From Bifidobacterium sp. ESL0800 (GTDB lineage: Bacteria > Actinomycetota > Actinomycetes > Actinomycetales > Bifidobacteriaceae): a stretch of DNA of 64,000 nt. The stretch lies in NCBI RefSeq assembly GCF_029395355.1, contig NZ_CP113913.1, positions 744,001-808,000 on the forward strand, in the 5' to 3' direction. Within the stretch, counting starts at the first letter, position 1; every line of letters begins with the position of its first letter. Below, piece after piece: positions 36,862 through 46,600 of the stretch. Below the pieces are notes generated by a model. That model was not told where the DNA came from and searched no databases. It worked only from the letters and a program-made list of their open reading frames with translations. The translations under genes and the position numbers were made by a program.

Positions 36862-37587
36862 TTAGAGCTGAGGATTCTCCCATTGCTCGGTATCGGCGAT
36901 GGCCGGGCCGTGGTTGTAATCGGAAAGCGCCCAGCGCAGCAGCTGACCGGCGATGGCGATGGGGATGAGCCTGGCCCAGTGCGCGTTGCGCATCGAGAAG
37001 ACCGCCGAATTGGCATCCGTGTCATTGTCTGCGTTGAGCAGGGTTCGCACCGTGTCGGCGATGCAGGCGCCATGCGAAAAGACGTAGAGATCCGTATCCG
37101 GCTCGGCCTTGCCTGCCCATTCGGCGATGGCCTGCGAGGCTCGAAGACCAACATGCTTGTCCGGTTCGACATCGTGCTTGAGCTCGCCGCCCTCGCCGTG
37201 GAGCCACGAGACGAAATCATCCGGATACTTTTCCATGATCTCGCGGGTCGCATGGCCTTCCCAATCGCCATAATGGCGTTCGCGCACACGCGGGTCCGGG
37301 TGAACCTCCTCGCCGATGAGATCGGCGAAAGCGTGGGCGGTGGCCATGGCCCGGCCCAAGTCGGAGGCGACGATCAGACGGTGTCGTGCCTGATCCTTCT
37401 CACCGTCGACATACAGCTCTTTCAATGCCTTTCCGGTCTGATGGACCTGCCAATCGCCTACTTCGTCAAGAGGGATGTCAATGGTGCCCTGAACGCGTCC
37501 GGTAGCATTGTAGGAGGTACGTCCGTGCCGTACCAAGGTCAATGAACGGACGTGGACATTGGGATCGAATAGAGTGCTGAAATCCAT
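36862..37587 (-). CDS. Histidine phosphatase family protein (second paralogue)
   Basis: A 241-residue phosphoglycerate mutase-like protein: LVRHGRTSYN (catalytic His about 21), ASDLGRAMATAHAFADLIG, RERHYGDWEGH and VFSHGAC with the second catalytic histidine. It is paralogous to the protein at 25984. It follows rsfS on the same strand by about 80 bases, the actinobacterial nadD-rsfS-phosphatase arrangement; relatives in that position are proposed phosphatases of phosphoglycerate-type substrates. AGGAGTTCAACG precedes the ATG. The substrate is unknown. Confidence 0.9.
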   Translation of the reverse strand: MDFSTLFDPNVHVRSLTLVRHGRTSYNATGRVQGTIDIPLDEVGDWQVHQTGKALKELYVDGEKDQARHRLIVASDLGRAMATAHAFADLIGEEVHPDPRVRERHYGDWEGHATREIMEKYPDDFVSWLHGEGGELKHDVEPDKHVGLRASQAIAEWAGKAEPDTDLYVFSHGACIADTVRTLLNADNDTDANSAVFSMRNAHWARLIPIAIAGQLLRWALSDYNHGPAIADTEQWENPQL

Positions 37588-37670
37588 CGTTGAACTCCTA
37601 ACAGACGGACGGAGTGGTTGAAATCTTAATCCGGATCGGCAAACAAACGGCTGAAGTATTGGCCGACGTC

Positions 37671-38087
37671 TCAGCCGCGTTCATCGCCGGTTCGGCCGTC
37701 GGCAGTCTCGTCATCGCCTGCTTTTGGCAGCTTGAGGTCGATGGCCGGGCAGTCCTGCCAGAGCCGTTCGAGGTCGTAGTATTGACGCTCTTCCTCATGC
37801 ATGATGTGGATGACGAAATCACCGTAGTCGAGCAGCACCCAGCGGGCCTCGTCAAGACCTTCGCGGTTTCGGGGCTCGAGTTTTCCGCCTTTGGTGTACA
37901 GTTCTTTTTCAACCTCTTCGGCCACGGCCAGGACCTGGCGCTCGCTGGAGGCCGTGGCGATGAGCATCGCGTCGGTGATGGCGATGGGGCCGGTGACGTC
38001 GAAGGCGACGATATCGGTGGCCTTCACCCTGTCGGCCGCCGCGGCGGCCAGACGCAGGGCATCAATCGAACTTTGCAGTGCTGCCAT
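37671..38087 (-). CDS. rsfS: Ribosomal silencing factor RsfS
   Basis: A 138-residue RsfS/Iojap-family protein that binds ribosomal protein L14 and blocks joining of subunits in starvation. The family region runs from about 24 to 115: DIVAFDVTGPIAITDAMLIATASSERQV, and WVLLDYGDFVIHIMHEEERQYYDLERLW, the latter nearly invariant. The tail is acidic. GGGAGCG precedes the ATG. It sits five bases after glmU and before the histidine phosphatase. Confidence 0.95.
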   Translation of the reverse strand: MAALQSSIDALRLAAAAADRVKATDIVAFDVTGPIAITDAMLIATASSERQVLAVAEEVEKELYTKGGKLEPRNREGLDEARWVLLDYGDFVIHIMHEEERQYYDLERLWQDCPAIDLKLPKAGDDETADGRTGDERG

Positions 38088-38091
38088 TAAA

Positions 38092-39474
38092 TTAACGCTC
38101 CCATTCGGGCTTCCAGCCCTCTACTACGTGTTGTGTGTTTTCCGAATATACCATTGAATCGTCCGGCACCGCGTGGCGGATGACCGAACCTGCCCCGGTG
38201 GTGACATTGTCGCCGACCTCGACGGGTGCGACGAAAAGATTGCCTGCACCGACGTGGACGTTCGAGCCGATGTGGGTGCGGTTCTTGTGCACGCCGTCGT
38301 AATTGGCGGTGATGGAGCCGCCGCCGACGTTGGAGTTCTCCCCCAGCTCGGCGTCGCCCATGTAGCTTAAGTGCGGCACCTTGGTACCGGCGCCGATATG
38401 CGCCTTCTTCATCTCGACGAACGCACCGGCCTTCGTGCCTTCTTCAAGCACGTTGCCCGGCCGCAAGTAGGTCCACGGGCCGATGTTGGCGTTGGCGCCG
38501 ATATGCGTTTCCTGCACGCGACTGCGCTCGACGGTCGCACCCGTGTCGATCTGTGCGTCGATAAGCGTGGTGTAAGGTCCGACGACGGCATCTTCGGCGA
38601 CGGTGGTGTGCCCTTTCAGGAAGGATCCCGGCAGCACGGTGACGTCACGCGCCAGCTGGACGTCGTCTTCGATCCATGTGGTTTCCGGGTCGAGAATCGT
38701 GACGCCTTCGCGCATCCAAGCCTCGCAGATGCGCAGGTTGTGCTTACGGGAAAGGTGGGCCAGCTGTACGCGGTCGTTGACCCCTTCGACGCTCAGGGAG
38801 TCCGCCGCCGCGAGAGCGCCGACCTTGCCGTTCTTGCGGGCGCTTTCGAGGGCGTCGGTCAGGTAGAATTCGCCTTGCGCGTTCTTCGAGTCGAGACCCT
38901 GCACCGCTCTTGCAAGCACAGCCGCGTCGAAGACATAGACGGAGGTGTTGATCTCGTGGACCGCCAGCTCGCTGCTGTTGGCGTCCTTCTGCTCGACGAT
39001 ACGCAGCACGCTGCCATCGCTGTCGCGAATGATGCGGCCGTATCCCGTAGGGTCGTCAAGCTTGGCGGTGAGCACGGTGGCATCATTGCCGCTGGCCTTG
39101 TGGAACGCGAGCAAGGCATCGAGCGTTGCAGAGTCGAGCAAGGGCATATCACTGGCGGCGATGAGCACGGGGCCGGCGAGCTCGCCGTCGGCATCAAGCT
39201 GGTTCATGGCGCATTGCACGGCGCGTCCGGTGCCGGGGATGTCGTCCTGCCTGACGATTTCGACGTGCTCGTTGTAACCTTGAGCAGCCTTGGCCACGCG
39301 ATCGGCCTGATAGTGCACGACCACGGCGAGCGTGGCGGGATCGAGCGCGGAAACCGAGGCCATCACCCGTTCAAGGAAGGTCTTGCCGGCGAGTTCATGA
39401 AGCACTTTCGGCTTGGTCGAACGCATGCGCGTGCCTTCACCGGCCGCGAGAATAATTGCCGCACTCAATGCCAT
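38092..39474 (-). CDS. glmU: Bifunctional UDP-GlcNAc pyrophosphorylase / glucosamine-1-phosphate acetyltransferase
   Basis: A 460-residue two-domain enzyme making UDP-N-acetylglucosamine for cell-wall synthesis. The N-terminal nucleotidyltransferase begins ILAAGEGTRMRSTKPK (about 7-22). The C-terminal left-handed beta-helix (from about 255) shows hexapeptide repeats and the acetyl-CoA site NYDGVHKNRTHIGSNVHVGAG. The ATG at 39474 is five bases from GGAG; the frame extends 12 codons further without support. It follows tRNA-Gln and is closely linked to rsfS. Confidence 0.97.
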   Translation of the reverse strand: MALSAAIILAAGEGTRMRSTKPKVLHELAGKTFLERVMASVSALDPATLAVVVHYQADRVAKAAQGYNEHVEIVRQDDIPGTGRAVQCAMNQLDADGELAGPVLIAASDMPLLDSATLDALLAFHKASGNDATVLTAKLDDPTGYGRIIRDSDGSVLRIVEQKDANSSELAVHEINTSVYVFDAAVLARAVQGLDSKNAQGEFYLTDALESARKNGKVGALAAADSLSVEGVNDRVQLAHLSRKHNLRICEAWMREGVTILDPETTWIEDDVQLARDVTVLPGSFLKGHTTVAEDAVVGPYTTLIDAQIDTGATVERSRVQETHIGANANIGPWTYLRPGNVLEEGTKAGAFVEMKKAHIGAGTKVPHLSYMGDAELGENSNVGGGSITANYDGVHKNRTHIGSNVHVGAGNLFVAPVEVGDNVTTGAGSVIRHAVPDDSMVYSENTQHVVEGWKPEWER

Positions 39475-39571
39475 ATCCACTCCAATTCCGGTGCCTCGAA
39501 AACGAAACACTCACCTAAATATGCAAAACGGCTGGCATCCGATACACGGAAATCCAGCCGACTTGAACAAG

Positions 39572-39642
39572 TTCCTCCACCTGGATTCGAACCAAGACTA
39601 AGGGTTCCAAAGACCCGTGTGCTGCCTTTACACCATGGAGGA
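39572..39642 (-). tRNA. tRNA-Gln (anticodon TTG)
   Basis: A 71-base cloverleaf on the minus strand: acceptor TCCTCCA/TGGAGGA, D-arm GGTGTAAAGGCAGC, anticodon stem GGGTC/GAACC-type enclosing TTTGGA with TTG, and T-arm TTGGTTCGAATCCAGG. CCA is not encoded. Confidence 0.95.
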
Positions 39643-39775
39643 ATGGAACGGCCCTAAGACCGAACCGACTTTCTATTATGCTGGTTGCCGCTGACAACCC
39701 GACACGCTCGACAGACAAGACACCGAAAACGGTCGTCGGCGACCAATCGAACTCACGGGTTCCGACGATGCCGGA

Positions 39776-40798
39776 TCAAGCGAAGAGGAAGCCCTGGCCG
39801 TGATGCTCGGGATAGGTGTCGAAGAGCTTGGCGACCGAACCGTCCTCGAAGACGGCCTTGATGGCGCTGGCGAGCAACGGGGCGATGGAAAGGACCGTCA
39901 GCCCGTCCCAACGCTTGGATTCGTCGATCGGCACGGTGTCGGTCAGCACGACCTCACGCGCACCGCAGTTCTTCAGGCGCTCGACGGCCGGGTCGGAGAG
40001 CACGCCGTGCGTGGCCACTACGGTCACCGACTTGGCGCCGGCCTGCTTGAGGACGTCGCAGGCGCCGACGATGGTGCCGCCGGTGTCGATCAGATCGTCG
40101 ACCAGCACACAATCCTTGCCGACCACGTCGCCGACCACCCGGTTGGAAGTGGCGTGGTTCGGACGGTTGATATCGCGGGTTTTGTGCACAAAGGCGAGCG
40201 GGCCGCCGCCCAAGCGCTGCGCCCACTGCTCGGCCACACGGATACGGCCGGCATCCGGGGAAACGACGGCGACATTGTCGAGATTGCCTTCAAAACGGTC
40301 ACGAATGTAATCGACGAGCACCGGCATGGCAATGAGATGATCGACCGGACCGTCAAAGAAACCCTGGGACTGTGCGGCGTGCAGGTCCACGCTCATCACA
40401 CGGTCGGCGCCAGCGGTACGCAGCAGATCGAAAACGAGACGGCATGAGATGGGCTCGCGGCCGAGGTGTTTCTTGTCCTGACGGGAATAGCCCAAAAGCG
40501 GGCACACGGCGGTGATGGAACGGGCCGAGGCGCGCTTCAACGCGTCGATCATGATGAGCTGTTCCATGATGGCCTTGTTGACGTCACCCGCATGACTCTG
40601 CAATACAAATACATCCGCGCCACGCACCGATTCGGTGTAACGCACATACATCTCGCCGTTGGCGAAATCGTACGCCGTGGTCTCCAAAACGTCGATGCCA
40701 AGCTGGTTGGCGACGTCCGCCGCCAGCTGGGGATGGGCCCTGCCGGTGACGAGAATGAGATTCTTACTGGGCTTTCCTTCTAGGATTGCGCTCACCAT
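39776..40798 (-). CDS. prs: Ribose-phosphate pyrophosphokinase
   Basis: A 340-residue cytosolic enzyme making PRPP for nucleotides, NAD, histidine and tryptophan. Class I features: the N-terminal LILVTGRAHPQLAADVANQLG, the catalytic flexible loop near KHLGREPISCRLVFDLL, VMSVDLHAAQSQGFF, and the PRPP-binding VLVDDLIDTGGTIVGA (about 220-235). ATG at 40798 and GTG at 40795 are both possible starts; GGAG spacing favours the GTG, family practice the ATG. A longer frame (46 codons) has no support. It lies downstream of a small membrane protein gene. Confidence 0.96.
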   Translation of the reverse strand: MVSAILEGKPSKNLILVTGRAHPQLAADVANQLGIDVLETTAYDFANGEMYVRYTESVRGADVFVLQSHAGDVNKAIMEQLIMIDALKRASARSITAVCPLLGYSRQDKKHLGREPISCRLVFDLLRTAGADRVMSVDLHAAQSQGFFDGPVDHLIAMPVLVDYIRDRFEGNLDNVAVVSPDAGRIRVAEQWAQRLGGGPLAFVHKTRDINRPNHATSNRVVGDVVGKDCVLVDDLIDTGGTIVGACDVLKQAGAKSVTVVATHGVLSDPAVERLKNCGAREVVLTDTVPIDESKRWDGLTVLSIAPLLASAIKAVFEDGSVAKLFDTYPEHHGQGFLFA

Positions 40799-40844
40799 GT
40801 CTCCAAACGTTATCGTCTGTATGAACCAAAGCCATATTAGCCGC

Positions 40845-41093
40845 TCAACGAGACGGGGACACACGCACCTCGTCCGCGTCTCTTCGACCGCAACCATATG
40901 GCTGCTGAGCGGATTTGGAAACCGTCCGAAACTCATTAAGCACGACCATGACGCACAAAACGTTCAATGCGAAAAACACCGAATCGACATACCAATAACG
41001 CTGCAGCCATCCCCCGCCGAAAGACGATACCGCTTGCAGCAAGACGATTGCGGACAGACACACCTGGACGATACGAAGCCGGGTCTTTTTCAT
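40845..41093 (-). CDS. Small two-helix membrane protein
   Basis: An 82-residue protein of no family I recognise. It has a basic start (MKKTRLR), helix 1 (about 8-25), a short aromatic loop (GGGWLQRYWYVD), helix 2 (about 36-53) and a basic, hydrophilic C-terminus. The ideal ribosome site GGAGG seven bases before the ATG argues that it is a real gene although short. It lies between nadD and prs on the same strand, with about 90 bases to nadD and 46 to prs. Confidence 0.75.
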   Translation of the reverse strand: MKKTRLRIVQVCLSAIVLLQAVSSFGGGWLQRYWYVDSVFFALNVLCVMVVLNEFRTVSKSAQQPYGCGRRDADEVRVSPSR

Positions 41094-41180
41094 CGTTATG
41101 CCTCCATTGGCAGTGTTAGTTAAATCTCACTTATCAATACAAACGTACCATGCCAAGGTGCTAATGGACAAACAGCGCAA

Positions 41181-41984
41181 TCAGTCCTTGGCATACAACC
41201 CATGTTTGGCAATGTATTGCACCACGCCATCAGGGACGAGATACCAGACGGGTTCGCCCGACGCGGCGCGGTGACGGACGTCGGTCGAGGAGATCGCCAG
41301 CGCTGGGATTTCCAAGGTGTCGACCTCGACCTGCGAGCGCATGTGTTCGGGGCTCTGGTAGCCGGGACGGGTGACCGCGACGAAGCGTGCCAGACCGAAC
41401 ATGTTCCGCGCTTCCTTCCATTTGAGGATTTCGGCGACGGCGTCGGCGCCGGTGATGAAGAAGAGTTCGGCGTCGGGGTTCAACTCGTGAATGTCGCGTA
41501 GCGTATCGATGGTGTAGGTGACACCAGGGCGGTCGATGTCGACGCGGGAGACGGTGAATTTGGGGTTGGAGGCCGTGGCGATGACGGTCATCAGATAGCG
41601 GTCTTCGGCGTTGGTCACGTCCTTGTCGAGCTTGAACGCGGGTCGGCCCGTCGGCACGAAAATCACCTCATCGAGGTCATAGACCCATGCCACCTCGCTT
41701 GCCGCCACCAAATGGCCGTTGTGGATCGGGTCGAAGGTGCCGCCCATGATGCCGATGCGTCGATGCCCGTTGCCGTGGCGATGTCCCTGTTGTCCGGTTG
41801 TTGCGGCATCGATAGAGTCGGGACCGGTTTGCTGGGAAAGACCGGACATCTTGCGTGCCGGTTCGTGATGCTGTGAAATCTTGGCGTTGGACGCTGACGG
41901 CATGGCACCCACGTGCGCAGACTTGGAAGATTCGCCGCTGCCGGCGGCTGTATACTGGCCAATCGAGGTCTCGGCGTCGCTCAT
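41181..41984 (-). CDS. nadD: Nicotinate-nucleotide adenylyltransferase
   Basis: A 267-residue enzyme of NAD synthesis that joins ATP with nicotinate mononucleotide. The nucleotidyltransferase motif is [16 protein letters not shown] (about 75-90), followed by [10 protein letters not shown], and the ISSTDVRHR motif (about 235) near the C-terminus. The first 70 residues are a Ser/Gln/His-rich, probably disordered extension. The start ATG overlaps the stop of the upstream gene (ATGA), indicating coupled translation. Its distance from rsfS is larger than in many Actinobacteria, with prs and glmU in between. Confidence 0.95.
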   Translation of the reverse strand: MSDAETSIGQYTAAGSGESSKSAHVGAMPSASNAKISQHHEPARKMSGLSQQTGPDSIDAATTGQQGHRHGNGHRRIGIMGGTFDPIHNGHLVAASEVAWVYDLDEVIFVPTGRPAFKLDKDVTNAEDRYLMTVIATASNPKFTVSRVDIDRPGVTYTIDTLRDIHELNPDAELFFITGADAVAEILKWKEARNMFGLARFVAVTRPGYQSPEHMRSQVEVDTLEIPALAISSTDVRHRAASGEPVWYLVPDGVVQYIAKHGLYAKD

Positions 41985-42742
41985 GCCTTGCCGTTGCCCT
42001 TGTTCTTGGCGTTTTTCTCGTTCTGGGATTGCTCCGTTACGGTCTCTTCGCGTTTCTCGTCGGCCTGTTCCGTCTGTTCCTCGATCTTTTCGGCGGTGGC
42101 ATGTTGGCTGGTGTCGATTTTGCCCATGTCCTCGTCGTATTCGTCCTGCACCACACGACGGATCTCGGCGAACGTCGGAATCGGGAAATCGGGCTGGTAC
42201 AGGCGGCGCACGGAGGCGACGCACTCGCTGGCACGGATCAGCAGGTCGGTCATGGCGTCGATGCCGCCTTGCGCCTCCTGCCTGCTGAACTCGGCAATGT
42301 AGCGTTCCATGGCGGCAAGGCGTTCGGCTACGGTCTTTTGGCCGTCTTCATCAAGGTCGACGACGTCGTCCGCATCCATTTCAGGCCACCCGACAAGCGC
42401 CGCATCCGCATATTCCAAAGAGGCTCGTTGGTCGGCGGTTGCGATGCCGTCCTCCACCTGCACCAGAAAAACGTAACGCACGATGGCAAGCCGTTCCGAA
42501 GCGATCTTCAGGCCGATACGGGGATTGCTCATATCGATTCCGCGATCTTTGGCCAACTGGTAGTCGGCCTGCCCCTTTTCCTGCGCACCTTGCTCGCCTT
42601 CCGGTATTTTCTGCCCGTCCGTTGTGGCGGTAGCGGTCGCCGGCTGGTTGTCGGGATTCTGGCTGGCGGAAATATTGCCTTCCAGATTGTTGTCAGCGCC
42701 CTTGATACCGGCGTCGTCGTTGCTCTGTTCAGCGTCGTTCAT
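41981..42742 (-). CDS. Acidic conserved hypothetical protein between proA and nadD
   Basis: A 253-residue soluble protein I cannot assign. A disordered N-terminal part (about 1-60, rich in Asn, Asp, Gln, Ala) precedes a helical core (about 60-200) with [38 protein letters not shown] and [18 protein letters not shown] charged Glu/Lys tail (about 205-253) follows and is probably coiled. No catalytic motif is seen. The ATG at 42742 is six bases from GAAGGA; an earlier ATG at 42763 overlaps the proA stop. It is coupled to nadD by a four-base overlap. Confidence 0.8.
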   Translation of the reverse strand: MNDAEQSNDDAGIKGADNNLEGNISASQNPDNQPATATATTDGQKIPEGEQGAQEKGQADYQLAKDRGIDMSNPRIGLKIASERLAIVRYVFLVQVEDGIATADQRASLEYADAALVGWPEMDADDVVDLDEDGQKTVAERLAAMERYIAEFSRQEAQGGIDAMTDLLIRASECVASVRRLYQPDFPIPTFAEIRRVVQDEYDEDMGKIDTSQHATAEKIEEQTEQADEKREETVTEQSQNEKNAKNKGNGKA

Positions 42743-42762
42743 ATCATGTCCTTCGCTTGTCA

Positions 42763-44079
42763 TCAGGCCCGCACCTGGCCGGTGCCGTAGCCGATCCATT
42801 TGGTCGTGGTCATTTCCGCAAGCCCCATCGGTCCGCGGGCGTGCAGCTTCTGCGTCGAAATACCCAATTCAGCTCCAAAACCGAACATACCGCCATCCGT
42901 GAACCTTGAGGAGGCGTTGGCCATGACCACCGCCGAATCGATACGCTTGGTGAAGCGTTCGATGGCGCTGTAATCCTCGGACATGATGCACTCGGTGTGG
43001 CCGGTGGAATGCGCGTTGATATGCTCGATGGCCTCGTCAAGCGTTCCCACGACCTTGACCCCCATTTTCAACGCCAGATATTCCGTATCCCAGTCCTCGC
43101 CCGTGGCATGCACCAGGTTCACGTTTCCGATGCCGCCTTGTTCGATGATCTCATATGCCTCATCATCTGCGTGAAGTTCCACTCCAGCATCCGCGAGCGC
43201 GCGTGCCGCCAATGGCAAAAACTCCTTGGCCACGTCACGGTGGACGATAAGCTTTTCCGCGGCGTTGCAGACACCGACCCGCTGCGTCTTGGCGTTGAGG
43301 ATGACGGGGATGGCCTTGGCAAAGTCCGCGGCTTTGTCGACATAGATGTGGACGTTTCCGGCCCCGGTTTCGATGACCGGCACCTTGGAATTGCGCACGA
43401 CGGCCTGGATGAGACCCGCTCCCCCGCGCGGCACCAGCACGTCGATATGGCCGCGCGCCTCCATCATCGCCGTGGCGCCCATACGCCCGAACCGGTCGAC
43501 CGAGGCCACCAGCGCCGGATCAAAGCCTTGCTCCTGCAAGACCTTTTGGATGATGGCAAGTGTGGCTTCGTTGGTATGCCGCGCCTCATGACCGCCGCGC
43601 AACAGGACGGCGTTGCCGGATTTGAGACACAGCGAGGCCACGTCGACAGTGACGTTGGGCCGGGCCTCGTAGATCATGCCGAACACGCCGATCGGTACAC
43701 GCACCTCGTTCAGGCGCAAGCCGTTGGGCAGCGTCGAGCCGCGCACGACCTGACCAATCGGGTCGGGAAGGGTGGCCACATGGCGGACGCAGTCGGCCGC
43801 CGCCTTCACACGAGTTTCGTCGAAGTGCAGACGGTCAAGCTTTCCGGCACTCATACCTTCCTGCCTGGCGGCACGCATATCGACATCATTGGCTTGAGCG
43901 ATGGTCTTGCTCGCCGCTTCAAGTTCGTCCGCCATCGCGTCCAGCAAAGCGTTCTTCATTTCGCTGTTGGCTTCGGCGAGCACCCGCTGCGCCTGCGTTG
44001 CGGCGTCGGCCATGGCGCAGACCTGACGGAACACCTCCGAATCCAAAACCGTCGAATCCTGACGACCGCTTGCAAGCAT
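42763..44079 (-). CDS. proA: Glutamate-5-semialdehyde dehydrogenase (gamma-glutamyl phosphate reductase)
   Basis: A 438-residue NADPH-dependent enzyme of proline synthesis, in the aldehyde dehydrogenase superfamily. It shows the ProA signatures [24 protein letters not shown], the catalytic region [19 protein letters not shown] with the nucleophilic cysteine, and [29 protein letters not shown] at the end. The ATG at 44079 has GAGGGAGAG upstream; a longer open frame is unsupported. proB is not in the window. It is divergent from thrC. Confidence 0.97.
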   Translation of the reverse strand: MLASGRQDSTVLDSEVFRQVCAMADAATQAQRVLAEANSEMKNALLDAMADELEAASKTIAQANDVDMRAARQEGMSAGKLDRLHFDETRVKAAADCVRHVATLPDPIGQVVRGSTLPNGLRLNEVRVPIGVFGMIYEARPNVTVDVASLCLKSGNAVLLRGGHEARHTNEATLAIIQKVLQEQGFDPALVASVDRFGRMGATAMMEARGHIDVLVPRGGAGLIQAVVRNSKVPVIETGAGNVHIYVDKAADFAKAIPVILNAKTQRVGVCNAAEKLIVHRDVAKEFLPLAARALADAGVELHADDEAYEIIEQGGIGNVNLVHATGEDWDTEYLALKMGVKVVGTLDEAIEHINAHSTGHTECIMSEDYSAIERFTKRIDSAVVMANASSRFTDGGMFGFGAELGISTQKLHARGPMGLAEMTTTKWIGYGTGQVRA

Positions 44080-44308
44080 GTTGCTCTCCCTCAAATTCAA
44101 AACGTGTTTCACTGCGATCGGGCATCCGCCGTGACTTTGAAAAGCCGGCACGCGCCTTCTCTGTTGCCAACGATTGTAAGCCTTGCCGCGTCCAAAACGG
44201 AGCTGCCATGGCCGATTCGGACACCTTCGGTATTCGGGGTTGCGTTCAGTTAGACTGATGGACACAGCGAAATTACGTGACCGCCCAAAGCAAACGAGGC
44301 AAGTTGTG

Positions 44309-45829
44309 ATGAATACCACTTTCCATAGCACCAGAAGCGCTTCCGAACACCTGACCAGCCGTCAGGCCATCCGTCAGGGTCTCGCCGGCGACGGCGGTCT
44401 GTTTGTCAGCGATGACCTCGGTAGTCGGCAAATCGACGTAGCGACGTTGGTCGGTAAGCCATACCAGGACATGGCCCGCACTGTGCTGGGGGTACTGCTG
44501 CCCGATTTCTCGGCCTCTGAACTTGACGAATGCGTGCAGGCGGCTTACGGCCCGCAATGGCTCGATGGTGCCATCACTCCGCTCAAACCGTTGGGCGACG
44601 ATTACATCCTCGAACTGTTCAACGGGCCGACCAGCGCTTTCAAGGACGTGGCTCTGCAGATCCTGCCGCAGTTTATGGCACGCACCGCCTCGGGCGTATC
44701 CGACGGACACGGGGAACCCTCCGATCAGCATACCGCGGCAGAGAAGGTCATGGTGCTCACCGCCACTTCCGGCGACACCGGCAAGGCGGCGCTCGCCGGC
44801 TTTGCCGATACCCCCGGCACGGGCATCACGGTCTTCTACCCTTCAGGCAAGGTCAGCGAGATCCAGCGTTTGCAGATGACCACCCAGAGCGGTTCGAACG
44901 TCAACGTCTGCGCCGTGCGCGGCAATTTCGACGATGCGCAGACCGCGGTCAAACGCATTTTCGGCGACGAGGATCTGGCCGCAACACTGCGGAATGACAA
45001 TAACGTCTCGCTCTCCTCCGCCAACTCCATCAACGTCGGCCGGCTCGTGCCGCAGGTCGTCTATTACTTCTCCGCCTACGCGCAGCTGGTCGAACGCGGG
45101 GCCATCAAGGTCGGCGACAAAGTCGAGTTCGTGGTGCCGACCGGCAATTTCGGCGACATCCTCGCCGGCTATTACGCCAAGATGCTGGGGCTTCCGGTCG
45201 GACGCCTCACCGTCGCCAGCGACCGCAACAACGTGCTCTTCGATTTCCTCATGACCGGCACCTACAACCGCGAGCGCCCGTTCTACCAAACCACTTCGCC
45301 GTCCATGGATATTCTAGTTTCCTCGAACCTCGAACGGATGCTCTACTACATGTCCGACGGCGACATGCGCCTCATCCAGTCGTGCATGACCGACCTGAAG
45401 GATTGGGGCGCCTTCGAAATCCCCACGCCGCTGCTGCGTCGCATCCGCAAGCTCTTCGCCTGCGGGTGGGCCGACGAGACGCAGGTGAGCCAGGCGATCG
45501 CCGACTGCTGGAAGCGCAACCGCTACGTCATCGACCCGCACACGGCCTGCGGCTACTACCTGCTTGAGCAGATGCCTCGCGAAAAGGACATGCCGCGTGT
45601 GCTGCTGAGCACCGCCAGCCCCTACAAGTTCCCGCGAGTGGTCGGCCGTGCGCTCGGCCTCGACACCACGGGCACCGATTTCGCGTGCATGGATCGCCTC
45701 GCGCAGGCAAGCGGTACCACGGCGCCTAGGAATCTGCGTGATCTGGAACACGCCGCCGAACGCTTTACCGACGTCATCGACATCGACGCGATGCCCGGCT
45801 ACGTCCGCGACGTCTCGATGCGCCTTTAA
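44309..45829 (+). CDS. thrC: Threonine synthase
   Basis: A 506-residue PLP enzyme converting O-phosphohomoserine to threonine. The cofactor lysine is in [11 protein letters not shown] (about residue 104), the phosphate-binding glycine loop in [14 protein letters not shown], and [16 protein letters not shown] follows. The length and these motifs match the longer threonine synthase class (yeast/E. coli type). The ATG at 44309 follows GAGGCAAGTTGTG. It converges on the ABC-2 exporter operon; no terminator is obvious in between. Confidence 0.96.
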   Translation: MNTTFHSTRSASEHLTSRQAIRQGLAGDGGLFVSDDLGSRQIDVATLVGKPYQDMARTVLGVLLPDFSASELDECVQAAYGPQWLDGAITPLKPLGDDYILELFNGPTSAFKDVALQILPQFMARTASGVSDGHGEPSDQHTAAEKVMVLTATSGDTGKAALAGFADTPGTGITVFYPSGKVSEIQRLQMTTQSGSNVNVCAVRGNFDDAQTAVKRIFGDEDLAATLRNDNNVSLSSANSINVGRLVPQVVYYFSAYAQLVERGAIKVGDKVEFVVPTGNFGDILAGYYAKMLGLPVGRLTVASDRNNVLFDFLMTGTYNRERPFYQTTSPSMDILVSSNLERMLYYMSDGDMRLIQSCMTDLKDWGAFEIPTPLLRRIRKLFACGWADETQVSQAIADCWKRNRYVIDPHTACGYYLLEQMPREKDMPRVLLSTASPYKFPRVVGRALGLDTTGTDFACMDRLAQASGTTAPRNLRDLEHAAERFTDVIDIDAMPGYVRDVSMRL

Positions 45830-45914
45830 CTACCGCCGCCTCGACACCGGCGATCGAACGTTTCCGACATACGCCATCCGTGTGGATCGACCGGGTCTCG
45901 GCCGCACGCCACAC

Positions 45915-46598
45915 TCACGGTTTCCGATGTGCGACCATCAGTTGGGAGAACCAGCAGGAAAGCGCGAACACGGCCATGGCCACCACCATGCCGATGATGG
46001 CCGGCCATGGCATCGGCAACCCCGGCAAGCTCCATCTGAAATTGACAAAGGTCTCCCACACGGATTCCGGTATGCCTATCGAAAGAGACATCGACACAGC
46101 AAACACGATGAGCAACGGCACCAACGCGACAATCTTTGCGTTGGCCGGGAAATAGTAGCACAATGGCAGCACCACGGCGTTGAAGCACAGGGAGAACATC
46201 AACAGGGCCAGACTCAGAGAGATCACACTGCCGGGGTAATCCGGCAGATACATGATGGCGCCGCAGACCGATTGGACGACGAACGTCAGAAGCATCACCG
46301 CGAGCACAAGGACGTAGCGACCGACCACTTGGCCTCCGTGTACGTGGCGCGACGTCGTCTCCGCCGCTTTGCCACGCAAACGTCGCTCATGACCGAAGAC
46401 CACCACACCGGTCATCGACGAGCTGAAGAATACGAGAACGAACACGAACAGGGGCAGCAGATAGTTGCCGATCACCCGCGCAAGCGTCGCGAGCACCACC
46501 GCCAACGTCAAGAATACCGGGCATGAGACGGCTTTCTTGATTTGCGTCAGGCGCCACCAATCGAGACGAAACGCCTTGACTACCTGTCCCAGATCCAT
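45915..46598 (-). CDS. ABC-2 type exporter permease, second of two
   Basis: A 227-residue membrane protein with six helices spread over about 28-225 and a short cytoplasmic start (MDLGQVVKAFRLDWWRLTQIKK). It is clearly homologous to the permease encoded just upstream: both have FRLD/FRID near the start, VGRYVL and GLPMPWPAIIGMVVAMAVF-type endings. Together they should form the channel of a transporter driven by the ATPase at 47329. AAGGAG lies eight bases before the ATG. The substrate is unknown; related YtrA-linked exporters respond to cell-wall-active compounds. Confidence 0.88.
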   Translation of the reverse strand: MDLGQVVKAFRLDWWRLTQIKKAVSCPVFLTLAVVLATLARVIGNYLLPLFVFVLVFFSSSMTGVVVFGHERRLRGKAAETTSRHVHGGQVVGRYVLVLAVMLLTFVVQSVCGAIMYLPDYPGSVISLSLALLMFSLCFNAVVLPLCYYFPANAKIVALVPLLIVFAVSMSLSIGIPESVWETFVNFRWSLPGLPMPWPAIIGMVVAMAVFALSCWFSQLMVAHRKP

Positions 46599-46600
46599 GT

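Noticed and set aside
35510-36865. Plus-strand 451-codon open frame opposite the GH13 gene
   Set aside because: Antisense to a gene with intact catalytic motifs; no recognisable domain of its own.
38371-39657. Plus-strand 428-codon open frame opposite glmU
   Set aside because: Antisense of glmU and running through tRNA-Gln; composition is that of a shadow frame.
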